Under the pieces are notes generated by a model. The model was not told where the DNA came from and ran no database searches. It saw only the letters and a program-made list of their open reading frames with translations. Made by a program: the position numbers and the translations under genes. This document shows positions 1 to 9,424 of a stretch of 64,000 nucleotides of DNA, one piece after another; position 1 is the first letter of the stretch, and each line of letters opens with the position of its first letter. This DNA comes from Yponomeuta sedellus (taxonomy: Eukaryota; Arthropoda; Insecta; Lepidoptera; Yponomeutidae). Location of the stretch: positions 1,098,591 to 1,162,590 of the forward strand of contig OW203736.1 in NCBI GenBank assembly GCA_934045075.1. Reading direction: 5' to 3'.

Positions 1-290
1 AATGCACCGCCCTCCCTCCTACTTTTTCAAGCAGAAGCAAGACACGAACACACCACCACCGACAGCAATACTTGTTCAAATTCACTTGCACTTGTGAGCC
101 TGAGGATGCCTCGTGTTAGAGGCGAAACGCGTCGCGTATTTTCTCACACAAGTATCGCTGTCGGTGGTGATGCTCATGTCTTGCTTCTGCTTGAAAAAGT
201 GGTAGGGAGGCCGGGGCATTAACTAGCCGCATGGTGCTTGTGGGATTTTTGGCGAAATTTAGCAAAGTAATTTTCACATTTTAAGTCTGT
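1..290. repeat. Foldback-type dispersed repeat
   Basis: Bases 1-76 and about 146-224 are inverted copies of each other (AAGCAGAAGCAAGACACGAA against TTGCTTCTGCTTGAAAAAG), separated by a loop containing GCCTCGTGTTAGAGGCG. The copy continues to about 290 (CCGCATGGTGCTTGTGGG). Related copies lie at 6,000-6,160, 22,440-22,665 and, reversed, 51,036-51,215. The left end may continue beyond the window. Confidence 0.7.
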
Positions 291-511
291 TATATATATT
301 TAATATTTATTTGCTAACACAAAGTTAGAGAGAAATATGATGATGATCATTACTGCAGGAATATTATTTTTAAGTACCCTGTACTCATATCAACCCTGGC
401 TTACTTAATATAAGTGGATTCGGAACTCCTAAAATCATAACTAGTTTGTCTCGAAGTCTGGGTCTTCATATCTTAATACAAATGTACAAATTATCTCAAT
501 TTATATCACCC

Positions 512-856
512 CTCTATATGTCCCCACTGCTGGGACAGGGGTCTCTTCTTGCACCGCAGGAAGGTTATGCCATACACCACCACGGGGGCTAAGTCCGAGT
601 TGATGGAGGATTGTAAGACAGTGGCGGGCCTTACTGTTAGAAGCTATCAAGCCGCCCATAAGACCTCTGGACATGGCTTAACGACTGCCGTTATATGACA
701 GCCGGCACCAACGGCTTAACATTACTTGCGAAGCACGGAAGCGCCCTGAAAAATGCCACTGGCTTTAGTCACGGGATGGTCACCCATCCAGCACCTGACC
801 GCGCCTTGTTCCTACATTACTAGGGTATCGATATCAACTCTTATGTCCCCACAAAG
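512..856 (-). mobile_element. S5-I SINE (5S-rRNA-derived), minus strand
   Basis: On the minus strand this reads from a 5S-like head (GGATGGGTGACC-type box near 775-800) through the shared body to a 3' end at about 512. A second short 3'-end fragment of the same SINE (826-856) abuts its head. It lies beyond the last visible exon of the minus-strand TRAF-like gene, so it is probably intronic. Confidence 0.8.
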
Positions 857-990
857 GATATATCAAGTACCTAATGGTAAGACAGGAATGAACAGATCGT
901 GACAATCACTATTTGCTGGCTCAAGCTGACAGTGGTCTCGTGTCGATTCGGCCTATCACATTTATACGAGTATATAGAGTATATTCTTAC

Positions 991-1132
991 CAAGCCTATT
1001 CACGCTGCGGATCCTGTGGTCGTGCTGCGTCAGCGCTTGCTCTAGGAGCTCTCGCTCGTTCTGTTCATGCACCAGACTGCTGACTGTGCTCTCCAGTCGC
1101 ATCGCAGTCGACAGCTGCTGACTTTGGAGCTC
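991..1132 (-). CDS. TRAF-like protein, exon 4 (coiled coil), last exon visible
   Basis: This 142-bp exon continues the coiled coil of the TRAF-like gene (residues 195-241 plus one base of codon 242). The acceptor is a pyrimidine-rich tract ending TTCCAG (AG at 1134-1133). Phase 0 matches the end of exon 3. The donor is GTAAGAAT starting at 990, leaving phase 1. The peptide (starts ELQSQQLSTAMRLEST, ends HRIRSVNRL) is rich in L, E and Q with heptad-like spacing and has no proline. TRAF proteins carry such a coiled coil before the TRAF-C/MATH domain, which would lie left of the window. Exon choice rests on splice signals, phase and coiled-coil character, not on a database match. Confidence 0.75.
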
Positions 1133-1249
1133 CTGGAATTTAGAAGACAAAAGTTAATTCCCCTTATGTTACATTACATATACCTACTCGAGCCCCGGAG
1201 GGGAAGGCAGAGTACTTCTAACAAAAGTTATTAATATTCATCATCGTCA

Positions 1250-1372
1250 TTATCAACCCATTATGTCCCCACCGAGGGGCACGGGTCTCTACCCTGAGGA
1301 AGCCATAGACCTTATTCCACCACGGGGGCCGAGTCAGAGGCCTTAGGGTGGCTTGAAAACTTGAAGGCAACG
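1250..1372 (-). mobile_element. S5-II SINE fragment in intron 3
   Basis: Starts with the S5-II 3' end in reverse (CAACCCATTATGTCCCCACC), then GTGGTGGAAT-type body. It jumps by internal deletion to GTCAGAGGCCTTAGGGTGGC. It lies inside intron 3 (1133-1900) of the TRAF-like gene. Confidence 0.7.
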
Positions 1373-1890
1373 TGTGATTACCACATAAACACAGTGAGAC
1401 AGATTGGTGGAAAGGGGATATTTTGATAACGCGGTACATCTTGAAAATTATGCTAACAAGGTCTCAAGCATGCGATGCTACTTCCTCGTACCGTGTCTCG
1501 GGGGTACGGCGGGTTCTCGTGTTTTCCATGATTTTGACGCACCTGTTTTTATGGACTCCATTCATGTCAGTGTGCGGGTTTCAAGCATGGGATGTTACAT
1601 GGGACTTCGTGGGAGTTCCACAGAATCTACTTTGGCCTATTCTTTTTTTACGTTCAAGATTTGCCCTATTCTATTGAAAAAAATAGTTTATATTTGTTGT
1701 ATAACAACAAAACACATCACGAAGACGTAGGTGAAAATTATACAAATATATACCTACTTTATACCAAAACCAACAGAAATAAAACGAAACACAAAACAGA
1801 TTAACAAAACAAAAGTACGTGAATGAAGAATGAAGGTAAAAAAAGATGCTGGGTGTGACATGTCTATGTTACTGAAGAAGGCAGCTCATC
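1373..1890. other. Intron 3 sequence, no feature recognised
   Basis: Nothing convincing is seen on either strand. Short open frames on the plus strand lack splice or codon support. The segment is intronic to the TRAF-like gene. Confidence 0.5.
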
Positions 1891-1900
1891 TTTTTCTCAC

Positions 1901-2114
1901 TTGCAAAGCCAGTTGCACATTGGCAATGTCATGCATGAGCTGCGCGGCACTGTTGGCCGCCCGCGTGGCTTCAGCATCCAGGCTGGCTCGCAGCGTCAGC
2001 ACAGACGACAGCACGTGCTCACACTTCTCCTCTAGCAGCGTGAACTTCGATTTCAACGTTTCCACCTCGCTGGTCTGGAGCTCGCGGTGATGCGCCTCCT
2101 CTGTCAGTACTAGC
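1901..2114 (-). CDS. TRAF-like protein, exon 3 (coiled coil)
   Basis: A 214-bp exon bounded by acceptor TTAATCTCCACAG (AG at 2116-2115) and donor GTGAGAAA starting at 1900. Its first base G completes the codon AA|G (Lys123) split with exon 2, followed by 71 codons ending in phase 0. Residues 124-194 begin LVLTEEAHHRELQTSEVETL and form a charged, leucine-rich helix with no proline or glycine, as expected for the trimerising coiled coil of TRAF adaptors. The exact phase fit at both ends is the main support. Intron 2 (2115-3606) upstream carries an RTE-d LINE end, an E repeat and a TL copy. Confidence 0.8.
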
Positions 2115-2274
2115 CTGTGGAGATTAATAAATGCATACAGATGTAGGAAGACCACAAGGCACAACGCCGCCGGGACGCTTGGAAAATCGCGAAGGAAGCC
2201 TAGGGTCTGCAGTGGGTGTCAAATGGCTGATGATGATTATGACACATGTAGGTATCGCGTAAAGAATTGACAGA

Positions 2275-2425
2275 TATCGCGAACGTGGCCGACCCAAGCG
2301 GAGACGGCGGGACGACCTCACGACCTTTCTGCCGGGCTGGCAGGAGGTGGCCATGAACAGGGAGGAGTGGAAATTAAAAGGGGAGGCCTTTGCCCAGCAG
2401 CGGGACACACTAGAGGCTACATAAA
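2275..2425 (+). mobile_element. RTE-d LINE 3' end, truncated
   Basis: The plus frame reads RERGRPKRRRRDDLTTFLPG and then ends GEAFAQQRDTLEAT before a stop. This is the typical RTE-type C-terminus (GRP...RWRDDL...W...GEAFAQQW). Only the last ~50 codons remain. It sits in intron 2 of the TRAF-like gene, antisense to it. A related end lies reversed at 21,309-21,442. Confidence 0.7.
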
Positions 2426-2880
2426 AAACCCTTAGGGGTAGTGGGACGCCAAAGTTTGCCACTTCTCACCATCCTTAAACTTTTACTCCAAACCTTTAAA
2501 CAAATATGTTAACGAATAGTAGAAAACATAACATAGATAAAGCAATTAATAAGAGCAATTCCTTCCAGGCAACCAAAACGTATTTTTACCCCTCATCTAA
2601 CATTAGTGATTGGTTCGTCGGTCTTCACTTAAATTTTTGATGTCACATAATGTTGACCAATTAGACATTTTTATACGTTTAAACGCACGTACATTTTAAT
2701 CAAAATGTTCAGGATACCTGAAAAGACTGCCGATTACATTCCCGAAGTCGCTTGCGACTGAAAGTGTACGTTTGGCAATGTGGTCCATGCCGGACATCTG
2801 ACCTAATCATGGAGATTGTGTAATCGAAAGAAGGCCCTACATTTCCTAATCATGTCTGGCCCCAAAGTCTAATTACTACT
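2426..2880. other. Intron 2 sequence, no feature recognised
   Basis: AT-rich and without recognisable exon, repeat or RNA signal. Confidence 0.45.
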
Positions 2881-2883
2881 CAC

Positions 2884-3155
2884 ATAGTTTTTTAATAAAA
2901 CTATATAAGCACAACAATGGTTGTTATTTGCCGCAATTAGGTAGTCTACAAATCCATAGCAGTACAATGTCATTCCAGGGGTACCTATAACGCGCGCAAA
3001 TTAAATAGGCATCTCTCGCTATGAAGATCGAATCGCGCGAGGCGCCGACTTAAGTAGCACGGGTAATAACCATTGCAAAGCGATTGGTTACTAGACTACC
3101 GGTAGTGTGAATGAAATGACCATTAGCGGACTAATATGATTATATTGTACAACTT
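2884..3155. repeat. E-family dispersed repeat
   Basis: Matches 51,560-51,830 in reverse orientation (shared ACTACCGGTAGT, GATTGGTTACTAGAC, GGTTGTTATTTGCC, TGTCATTCCAGGGG). A shorter relative lies at 3,958-4,130. Coding capacity is absent. Confidence 0.6.
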
Positions 3156-3296
3156 AGAGACTCCCCCCCCTGATCATTAACCTGGCAGCTGCCCACTGCT
3201 TGATACAGACATGTTCCTCCATATCATGCTTCCTCTCACGGTCCTACGTCAATATCAGTATGGTAGAGAGGCCAAAGGAATGCGGTAAACATCAGA

Positions 3297-3478
3297 TATT
3301 TTAAAAACCTATTTAGAGGCTAATTATTTCACCCATGCCGGGTGAAATTTTTAGCGTCGAACCCGTGCCAGAGCACTGATAGCCAGAGCGCGGATAGCCA
3401 GAGGTCGCGGGTTCGAATCCCGGCATTGGTGGAATTTTTAGCCTCTAAGTAGGTTTTTAAAATTAATCCAGATAGATG
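3297..3478 (+). mobile_element. TL element, rearranged foldback copy
   Basis: Left edge is an inverted TL tail (AAAAACCTATTTAGAGGC), then an inverted partial core (CACCCATGCCGGG), then a forward core with B box GGTTCGAATCC and a forward tail ending AAGTAGGTTTTTAAAA. The core centre is scrambled (two GGATAGCCAGAG-like segments). A short CAGATA occurs at both edges and may be a weak target duplication. Confidence 0.7.
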
Positions 3479-3606
3479 CAGTGTGTATGCCGACAAAGGT
3501 GCTATCTTTTAGAGTGGCATCAAGAGAAGATTAGAGTTCATCACAACTGGATCTTATCCTATCGCCGTAAGCTATTTAATCAGAAAATACTGTCCTGAAC
3601 ACCTAC

Positions 3607-3863
3607 TTGATAGTAGCCACCTCCTTCTCCAAGAAGGTGACGCAGTCGTCAAGCGGCACAGAGCGCGGTGACCAGGTATGGTTGGTCCGCGCCGGCATAG
3701 AGTTTGCAGGGTCAGGGGAGCTCGCGTGCGTTGGTGATGCCGAGGACCGCTTGTCGAGACGAGGGCACTCAGTCACGTGGGTCTCCTTGTGCTTCCGCTG
3801 AATCCAGGCGCCGCAGCGCAGCGGGCACTGCTCCAGGATGCTGCCGCATTGCTTTAGGTGATT
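3607..3863 (-). CDS. TRAF-like protein, exon 2 (TRAF zinc fingers, linker)
   Basis: A 257-bp exon with acceptor CATCCTATCTTACCAG (AG at 3865-3864) and donor GTAGGTGT starting at 3606, in phase 0 and out phase 2. Joined to exon 1, the first finger is C24-X2-C27-X11-H39-X3-C43 and the second is C50-X3-C54-X11-H66-X3-C70. The two share the X11-H-X3-C spacing of TRAF-type fingers. The Ser/Pro-rich stretch at about residues 76-108 is a linker, and DDCVTFLEKEVATI starts the coiled coil. A nearby alternative acceptor at 3914-3913 gives the wrong phase. TRAF-family proteins are adaptors in TNF-receptor, Toll and JNK signalling. The specific paralogue is not determined. Confidence 0.85.
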
Positions 3864-3957
3864 CTGGTAAGATAGGATGCTCGTTTGCAGTCCGATAAGA
3901 TATTCGAGGGGGCTGGAGAGGGAGGAATACCAAAATGACAGGAAATACACCAGGGGC

Positions 3958-4130
3958 GGTGTGTCTCTAAAATGCATAGTTGTTCAGTAGAATCTTATTA
4001 GTCCGGGAATGGTCGTTTCATTCATACCATCGGTAGTCTGGTAACCAATCGCATTGCAATGATATAATCGATCTTCTTCGATTCGATCTTCTTCGCGTGA
4101 GATGCTTTGACCATTGTCGTCCTTACATCA
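3958..4130. repeat. E-family dispersed repeat in intron 1
   Basis: Shares TCTCTAAAATGCATAG, GGTCGTTTCATTCA and CGGTAGTCTGGTAACCAATC with 51,560-51,720. Contains a short duplicated GATCTTCTTCG motif at 4070-4093. Confidence 0.55.
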
Positions 4131-4304
4131 TTCTATTGACGAACTATGTAAGTGTTACACTTAAGGGCCGGGTATTTGGGTACAGTTGACAGTATATCAA
4201 CCTTTACATACGTGCACTGCTCTCACCAATTACTTTGAAGATAGAGGACGCGATTACAGAAGTTAACGAGTTTGTAACAAAAAATAATGGTTGATCTGCT
4301 GCCG

Positions 4305-4445
4305 ACTGTAGGATAAGATAATAATATTCTTTATTGTAAGTACACCAGGAAAAAACAGACGAAATAATTACAGAACAATTGGCGGCCTTAATGCTTAGAG
4401 CATTTTTTTCCAGACAACCGACAAGGGAGTGTTGCTGAAGGACCC
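4305..4445 (-). mobile_element. P-family LINE 3' tail
   Basis: Read on the minus strand it holds GTTGTCTGGAAAAAAATGCT, then AAGGCCGCCAATTG and a trailing TTACAATAAAGAATATTATT. This arrangement recurs at 16,455 and 42,985 on the same strand. It is the non-coding 3' end of a LINE whose ORF is not present. Confidence 0.55.
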
Positions 4446-4895
4446 TAAACTTCCTTTTCCCCGACGTTTTCCTTGTGGCTCACAAAATTTATGTTATAGA
4501 CAATAATTTTACTCTGAAAGGGGATAAACTTTTGCTTAAACTTGTCTTTTGAAAAGGGTATAATTGCAGATTGCAAAACAATAATTTTATTGTAGGTACC
4601 TACAACATCATTGAGTGAATCACTTATAAAATCCGTTCAAATCCTTGACAGAACCTTGCCATGAACAGAAGACTAAAAAACTGCAATGACGTAGCTCACA
4701 CTCATACATAATACACAAAGCACACAATAAATAGTTACTAATATCAGACAATATTGATAGCGTCCTTCAATACTTAGATTAGGCGATGGCACTCCTTAAT
4801 ATTTGAACAGTCCCTTGCATCCTCTGATATTTTTTTGATAATGCAGCGGAATTCTGACTTGGGCATTGTTTGAATGTATTTTAACAGACGAAGTC
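4446..4895 (-). other. Intron 1 stretch with an unassigned open minus frame
   Basis: From about 4886 to 4780 the minus strand is open and reads LLKYIQTMPKSEFRC and on to IKECHRLI then stop. No acceptor site precedes it and an S5-II SINE is inserted directly upstream. It is more likely the decayed end of a transposon ORF than an exon. The rest shows nothing recognised. Confidence 0.3.
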
Positions 4896-5170
4896 TATCA
4901 ACCGCGGGGCCAATTCCGGATTGGTGGAGGCTTGCAAGACTAGTGGCTGGTCCTACTTTCATAAGTTTTCAAGCCGCCCTAAGGTCTCTGACTTGGATTA
5001 ACGAGTGCCATCTATCGACGGCAGCCGGCACCTACTGCTCAACGTGCCTTGCGAATCACGGAACCGCTCGGAAAAATGCCTCTAGCGTTACTCATAGACG
5101 GTCACCCATCCATTCACTGAACGCGTCCTATGTTTCTCAAATCTTCGTGATCGTCTAAGATCACTCAGGC
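4896..5170 (-). mobile_element. S5-II SINE, 3'-truncated, in intron 1
   Basis: The minus-strand head starts near 5170 with GATCTTAGACGATCACGAAG, then GGATGGGTGACCGTC, both close to 5S rRNA internal promoter boxes. The body runs through GCCGTCGATAGATGGCA. It stops at about 4900 before the usual GTGGTGGAGTATGG and 3' end. Confidence 0.8.
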
Positions 5171-5199
5171 AGCCGGGGCTACGAGTGACAAAGTCTAAG

Positions 5200-5300
5200 T
5201 TTGCTATAGTATGGAATTTGACAGAGCGATTGGAATCGTTCAGGATTTGATGCGCGTAATATAGAAGCTGATCAAGTCGTGGCTTTGTAGGTGAAGTGAA
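5200..5300 (+). repeat. F-family dispersed repeat
   Basis: Shares ATAGTATGGAATTTGA, GCGATTGGAATCG and CAGGATTTG-like segments with 35,740-35,870. Short and non-coding. Confidence 0.45.
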
Positions 5301-5362
5301 AAGACCTTACAACAGATTAAAATTAAAGTATTTGATTGCCTACTATTTCTCAGCAAAATTAC

Positions 5363-5473
5363 CTGGAGCTGCCCCATCTCAAATAACTCATTGCAGAAGT
5401 AGCACGGTCTGTTCCTTGCCTGTGGCCCCTCCTTGGAGCCCTCGGGCTCCGCCCCCTTGCGCCCCAAACTCAT
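5363..5473 (-). CDS. TRAF-like protein, exon 1 (start codon, half of zinc finger 1)
   Basis: Thirty-seven codons starting MSLGRKGAEPEGSKE and ending CNELFEMGQLQ, then donor GTAATTTT at 5362, phase 0. The last part supplies C24 and C27 of finger 1, whose His and Cys come from exon 2. I chose the ATG at 5473 because A is at -3; an in-frame ATG at 5491 would add six residues and has an in-frame TGA just before it, so this looks like a true first coding exon. The protein would therefore lack the N-terminal RING of most TRAFs, as does Drosophila Traf4. Intron 1 is 1,499 bp. Confidence 0.8.
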
Positions 5474-5599
5474 ATTGACTCCAATATTCATTCACTTATA
5501 AACCAACCAATATTCAATCACTAGTAAACCTTTGTTCCTAATGCAAGATTGTTATCATCAATCCAAAACCAGTGCCTTAGATACTTTCAGTGTTAGATT

Positions 5600-5620
5600 A
5601 ATAACAGCACTGATTTATCG
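5600..5620 (-). promoter_or_regulatory. Possible initiator upstream of the TRAF-like gene
   Basis: The minus strand has ATCAGTG (5614-5608), which fits the arthropod initiator TCAGT, about 138 bases before the ATG at 5473. No TATA box is evident. This is a motif match only. Confidence 0.22.
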
Positions 5621-5917
5621 CTACATCTTCGTGGTTTTAAGACACACTGGGACACAAACACCTTTTTTTGCTTTCAACAAACACTTCACTACTAAGAATA
5701 ACTCCAAAAAATCTGAATAAATCTCCAAAACAGCGCTGGTATCCTCGCCCTAAACACATGTGTCATTCCCACCACATTACATACTAGTGATTCATGGCCA
5801 GTCTATCTTGCGGTATCACTGTTATCAGAGTACTGAAACACAATACCTGGGCGTTTGGGGATTACGGCTTTGCTGATAACGCTTAGCGTTTTAATCATAG
5901 AAGACCCAATTTGATTA

Positions 5918-5918
5918 C

Positions 5919-5949
<31 letters not shown>

Positions 5950-5955
5950 TTCTCT
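5918..5955. repeat. (CT)n microsatellite
   Basis: About 38 bases of nearly pure CT with two C/T interruptions. Confidence 0.9.
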
Positions 5956-5999
5956 AAGAGGTCATCCTTTTCTTTATGGAACCATCTTCTGACGGAAGG

Positions 6000-6160
6000 T
6001 TGGTATTGTATGGAATCAGGCGTTACTTTGCTGAAATCCTTAATAGCACAAAAATGTGAAAACTACTTTGCCTCGCGTTAGAGGCGAAATGCGTCGCGTA
6101 TTTTCTCACACAAGTATTAGTGTCGGTGGTGGTGTGTTCGTGTCTTGCATCTGCTTGAAC
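6000..6160 (+). repeat. Foldback-family repeat, partial
   Basis: Holds GGCGTTACTTTGCTGAAATC, CCTCGCGTTAGAGGCGAAA and CACAAGTATTAGTGTCGGTG as in the copies at 1-290 and 22,440. Directly followed by an S5-I SINE. Confidence 0.6.
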
Positions 6161-6164
6161 AGCC

Positions 6165-6475
6165 AGCCTTCTGCCATACTTCACCACGGGGGCCAAGTCC
6201 GGGTTGGTGGAGGATTGTAAGACAATAGCACGCCTTACTGTCAGAAGTTATCAAGCCGCCCATAAGGCCTCTGACATGGCTTAACGGCTGCCATAATATG
6301 ACAGCCGGTACCAACGGATGATTAACGTGCCTTGCGAAGCACGGAAGCGCTCGGAAAAAATCCACTAGCGGTAGTCACGGGACGCTCACCCATCCCGTAC
6401 CTGACCGCGCCTGTTGTTGCTTAACCAAGTGATTGATTCCAATCACTCGGTTCACCTAGCCCACGAGCACTCATT
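6165..6475 (-). mobile_element. S5-I SINE, minus strand
   Basis: Nearly complete head (minus strand: CGAGTGATTGGAATCAATCA, then AAGCAACAACAGGCGCGGTC, then GGATGGGTGAGCGTCCC) and body. The 3' end is cut at about 6165 inside the GTGGTGAAGTATGG region. Confidence 0.85.
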
Positions 6476-6479
6476 CAAT

Positions 6480-6765
6480 CGCTCTATATTGAATAAAATA
6501 CCAATTTTTATAATAGTAAATTCTTCAACCTCTGTCAGTTGGTGTCATTAGATAGTTCTAGCTTTAGTCTGAGGACTATTTAGGTCCACGTTAATTCATT
6601 TAGGGCAAATGGAGCAATATATTATCACTTTGTCTATTTGTTCATCTACTTCCATCTCCAGTGTACCTACTAGTCCTGTTAGGTTTAATTGTTACTCGAT
6701 CCAATTTATTTAAACTAGCAACACTAAGAGTCAGGTGTCAAACATTGGATATAAAAGTGCTGTCA
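6480..6765. other. No feature recognised
   Basis: AT-rich sequence with no repeat from the families seen here and no supported exon. Confidence 0.4.
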
Positions 6766-6767
6766 AA

Positions 6768-6980
6768 CCGGCCTCGAGGGGGGTCGCTCCCGATGTGGGT
6801 TTAGGGGTCTCTAGGACCAAAACCAGTCCCAAGGTGGTGTTTAGTGGGTAGGCGCACTTCTTGTGAGTCCCACATTGGCAGCACGGCCGGGTCCGTGCTG
6901 TTATGCATGAGCATTCACCACCTCCCTCCCCCGTGTCCTCCGGAGGGTGCCCTTTATAGGGTTAAAAAAAAAAAAAAAAA
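6768..6980 (+). mobile_element. LINE 3' untranslated tail with poly-A
   Basis: Moderately GC-rich block (GGCCTCGAGGGGGGTCGCTC to CTCCGGAGGGTGCCCTTTAT) ending AGGGTTAAAAAA and 17 A residues. This fits the 3' end of an R1/Jockey-like LINE. The coding part is absent. Confidence 0.6.
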
Positions 6981-7141
6981 GTTTGACAGGCCTATTTTGT
7001 TGGAGCACGCACCGATCTCGGACGTAGGTATTTAATTTAGGTACGTAAAACGACTGTGATTCCAGTAAATAAAGTTACTGTTACCTATACCATGCTTCTG
7101 TCTTTCACTGGTCCTACGCAGGCTGATGTGATCCTGGGAAT

Positions 7142-7240
7142 CCGCTACAGTCCAGTCTATCAAAAGGTTGCCTGAAACAGATCACTTTTAGTGATAAGGC
7201 CACCGTCTGTACTCTTTGGTCAAGAAATATTTATCTATAT
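7142..7240 (+). mobile_element. P-family LINE 3' tail
   Basis: AAAGGTTGCCTGAAACAGATCA, then TTTTAGTGATAAGGCCACC and a short trailing part. The orientation is opposite to most P copies here. Confidence 0.5.
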
Positions 7241-7441
7241 TTTGGTCAAACTTCTGCATCATCTACTTCACATATTACAGAAATAGGTAGTACTATTTCC
7301 GGTAAGCTCCAATTTCTTTGCGACAGCTCAGAATTAGAGCTCACCAGCTCCTCATTAACAACATATTGACGATATTGTGATCGAGTCGCAAAAAATAGGT
7401 CAGCGTCCTTGGATACCTGATTATAACTGATCACTAATAAT

Positions 7442-7520
7442 AAAGCAATGCTACCACATTGGTAGGACGGTTGCCTGGCATGTGTCAGGTCGCGGGTTCG
7501 TATCGTAGTATTGCTACTAT
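7442..7520 (+). mobile_element. tRNA-like SINE head
   Basis: AGCAATGC at the left pairs with GTATTGCT at the right like an acceptor stem, around A-box-like TACCACATTGGTAGG and B-box-like GGTCGCGGGTTCGTATC. It is followed by a P-type tail, so it is read as a SINE head rather than a tRNA gene. Confidence 0.5.
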
Positions 7521-7535
7521 AAAATCACAAATATA

Positions 7536-7625
7536 GATAGATAGAGAACACTGTCTTTATTGCACAACCAGAAAAAAATAATACAACCATGATTAATACC
7601 TAATATACGTAACTTAAGAAATCAA
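7536..7625 (-). mobile_element. P-family LINE terminal segment
   Basis: AGATAGATAGAGAACACTGT, then TTGCACAACCAGAAAAA. The same segment occurs at 15,795 and, in plus orientation, at 50,185. Confidence 0.45.
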
Positions 7626-7636
7626 AGTTATTGCTA

Positions 7637-7720
7637 CATGCCAGCATTCAAACCCACGACTTCCTGATTGAGAAGCCGGCTTCACAAGCTCCGCTGCCAC
7701 CGCTCCTAGCAATCTACCTA
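7637..7720 (-). mobile_element. tSINE head, minus strand
   Basis: The minus strand reads a tRNA-like head whose anticodon-arm region is CTTCTCAATCAGGAAGTCGT, then GGGTTTGAATGCTGGCATGT. The same head with an intact body is seen at 39,340. Confidence 0.55.
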
Positions 7721-7841
7721 CCTATCCAGTATCCAGCCCATGAATCGGGCATAGAGTGCACCGGGCCAAGTCGGCCGGCCACGACTGTGCATCAAAGCAC
7801 ACAGAGTGGCCCAGGCAAAGTTCTCAGTCGGCCCACATGCA

Positions 7842-8095
7842 ATATTTCGATATCAACCCTTGTATTTACCCACTTCTGGGGGCACGGGTCTCTTCCTGCA
7901 TCGCAAGAAGGTTAGGCCATACTCCACCATGGAGGCCAAGTCTAGGTTGGCGGAGAATTGGCGGTGACGGGCCTTACTGTCAGTTAGCAAGCCGCCCATA
8001 AGGCCTCCGACGTGGCTAAACGACTGCCATTACATGACAGTCGGCACCTACGGCTTAACGTGCCTTGCGAAGCACGGAAGCGATTGGAATCAATC
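7842..8095 (-). mobile_element. S5-I SINE, minus strand, left half of an inverted pair
   Basis: 3' end at 7842 (CGATATCAACCCTTGTATTT) and head end near 8095. It lies head-to-head with the plus-strand copy at 8132-8488, so a transcript of this region could fold into a long hairpin. Confidence 0.85.
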
Positions 8096-8184
8096 ACTCG
8101 AGTTAAGCAACAACAGGCGCGGTCAGGTCACGGAAGCGATTGGAATCAATCACTCGAGTTAAGCAACAACAGGCGCGGTCAGGT
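8073..8184 (+). repeat. 56-bp tandem duplication in an S5 head
   Basis: Positions 8073-8128 and 8129-8184 are the same 56-base unit (starts CACGGAAGCGATTGGAATCA, ends GGCGCGGTCAGGT). The unit spans the junction between the two inverted S5-I copies. Confidence 0.85.
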
Positions 8185-8488
8185 GCGGGATGGGTGACCG
8201 TCCCGTTACTAGCGCTGCTAGTGGCATTTTTTCGAGCGCTTCCGTGCTTCGCAAGGCACGTTAAGCCGTGGGTGCCGGCTGTTATGTAATGGCAGTCGTT
8301 AAGCCATGTCAGAGGCCTTATGGGCGGCTTGATAACTTCTGACAGTAAGGCCCGCCACTGTCTTACAAACCTCCACCAACCCGGACTTGGCCCCCGTGGT
8401 GGAGTATGGCCTAACCTTCCTGCGATGCAGGAAGAGACCCGTGCCCCAGCAGTGGGGACATATAGGGTTGAAATCGAAGTCGGTCTCG
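8132..8488 (+). mobile_element. S5-I SINE, full-length
   Basis: Shows every part in order: GATTGGAATCAATCACTCGA, 5S-like TTAAGCAACAACAGGCGCGG and GGGATGGGTGACCGTC, body TGACAGTAAGGCCCGCCACT, then CCCCAGCAGTGGGGACATAT and AGGGTTGAAATCG. It is a good reference copy for the subfamily. Confidence 0.88.
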
Positions 8489-8499
8489 CTCAACGAGGG

Positions 8500-9130
8500 T
8501 TTCGTACAACTTTGTAGGTAGGTACTTACATATTAGAAACAGTTCAGGAATTGTGTCTCAAAGTTTTTATCCGAGCTTTTCACGAAATTCAAAGACAATT
8601 ACTCTAAACATTTAGTGTATACATTTTTTCCCTGTACTTAGTTTTATAGTTTACGTCAACGGAAAATACCCTTTAAATTTTGTTTGCCTGCATTGTCGAC
8701 AAATGACATTTTGCGGAATAAACGGCCGTATCTTTTTTTACGTAAACTTAGAGTTTAGATGTTTTCGGAGCTCCAAGAGACTGTTTATTTGAAGAATAAT
8801 ATTATATTTCTACCCATCCTTCGTAGCGCCTGAGTATATCGCCATAGCAATTTTGAGTCTAAGCGTCGTTGTTCTTTTTATTCTTTCAGGCGCTGGATTT
8901 AAATTATTGGTATTGATGTATTGGTTTACTTAATAGCTACGGGTGCGGAGTTTTAAAAATATGAAGTAAGTAAATGTGCAGTAATTGCTGCCCGATGAGA
9001 TATTCAGTGAGTCCACCAAAGTTTGTTGATATGGCTAGGTGACAGGTCAACCGGACGTCATGATGTACGGTCACCCTTAAATGTTGTTTCTCTTCTAAAA
9101 TATCATGGAAGAAATTCTCTACTTAGATGA
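8500..9130. other. No feature recognised
   Basis: AT-rich, no convincing exon or repeat; possibly unique intergenic DNA. Confidence 0.4.
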
Positions 9131-9424
9131 AGCAAATAGAAGCTATACGGCAGTAAATATTCATCACAATTTCCGACGATCATACGCGTAGTAACGGGTC
9201 ATTCTGACGCTGGCAGACCTGAGCATAGGTTTCCGCGATAAAGGGTCTAGATAGATAGACAGACAGATAGATGACGGATGGACACCATGAAATCTTATCA
9301 TACGTATAGGTGGCAACTGATGTATTAGATTTGTTATGATTTGAGAAAAGATGGAGCGGAGTTTTTTTCCGCCTGTTTCTCCACTACATTACAGCCCGAA
9401 GGCACCGGCTTAGGTACATTTTAC

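Noticed and set aside
3913..3977. Longer exon 2 using acceptor AG at 3914-3913 of the TRAF-like gene
   Set aside because: That acceptor needs incoming phase 2, but exon 1 ends in phase 0; the AG at 3865-3864 fits phase 0 and completes zinc finger 1.
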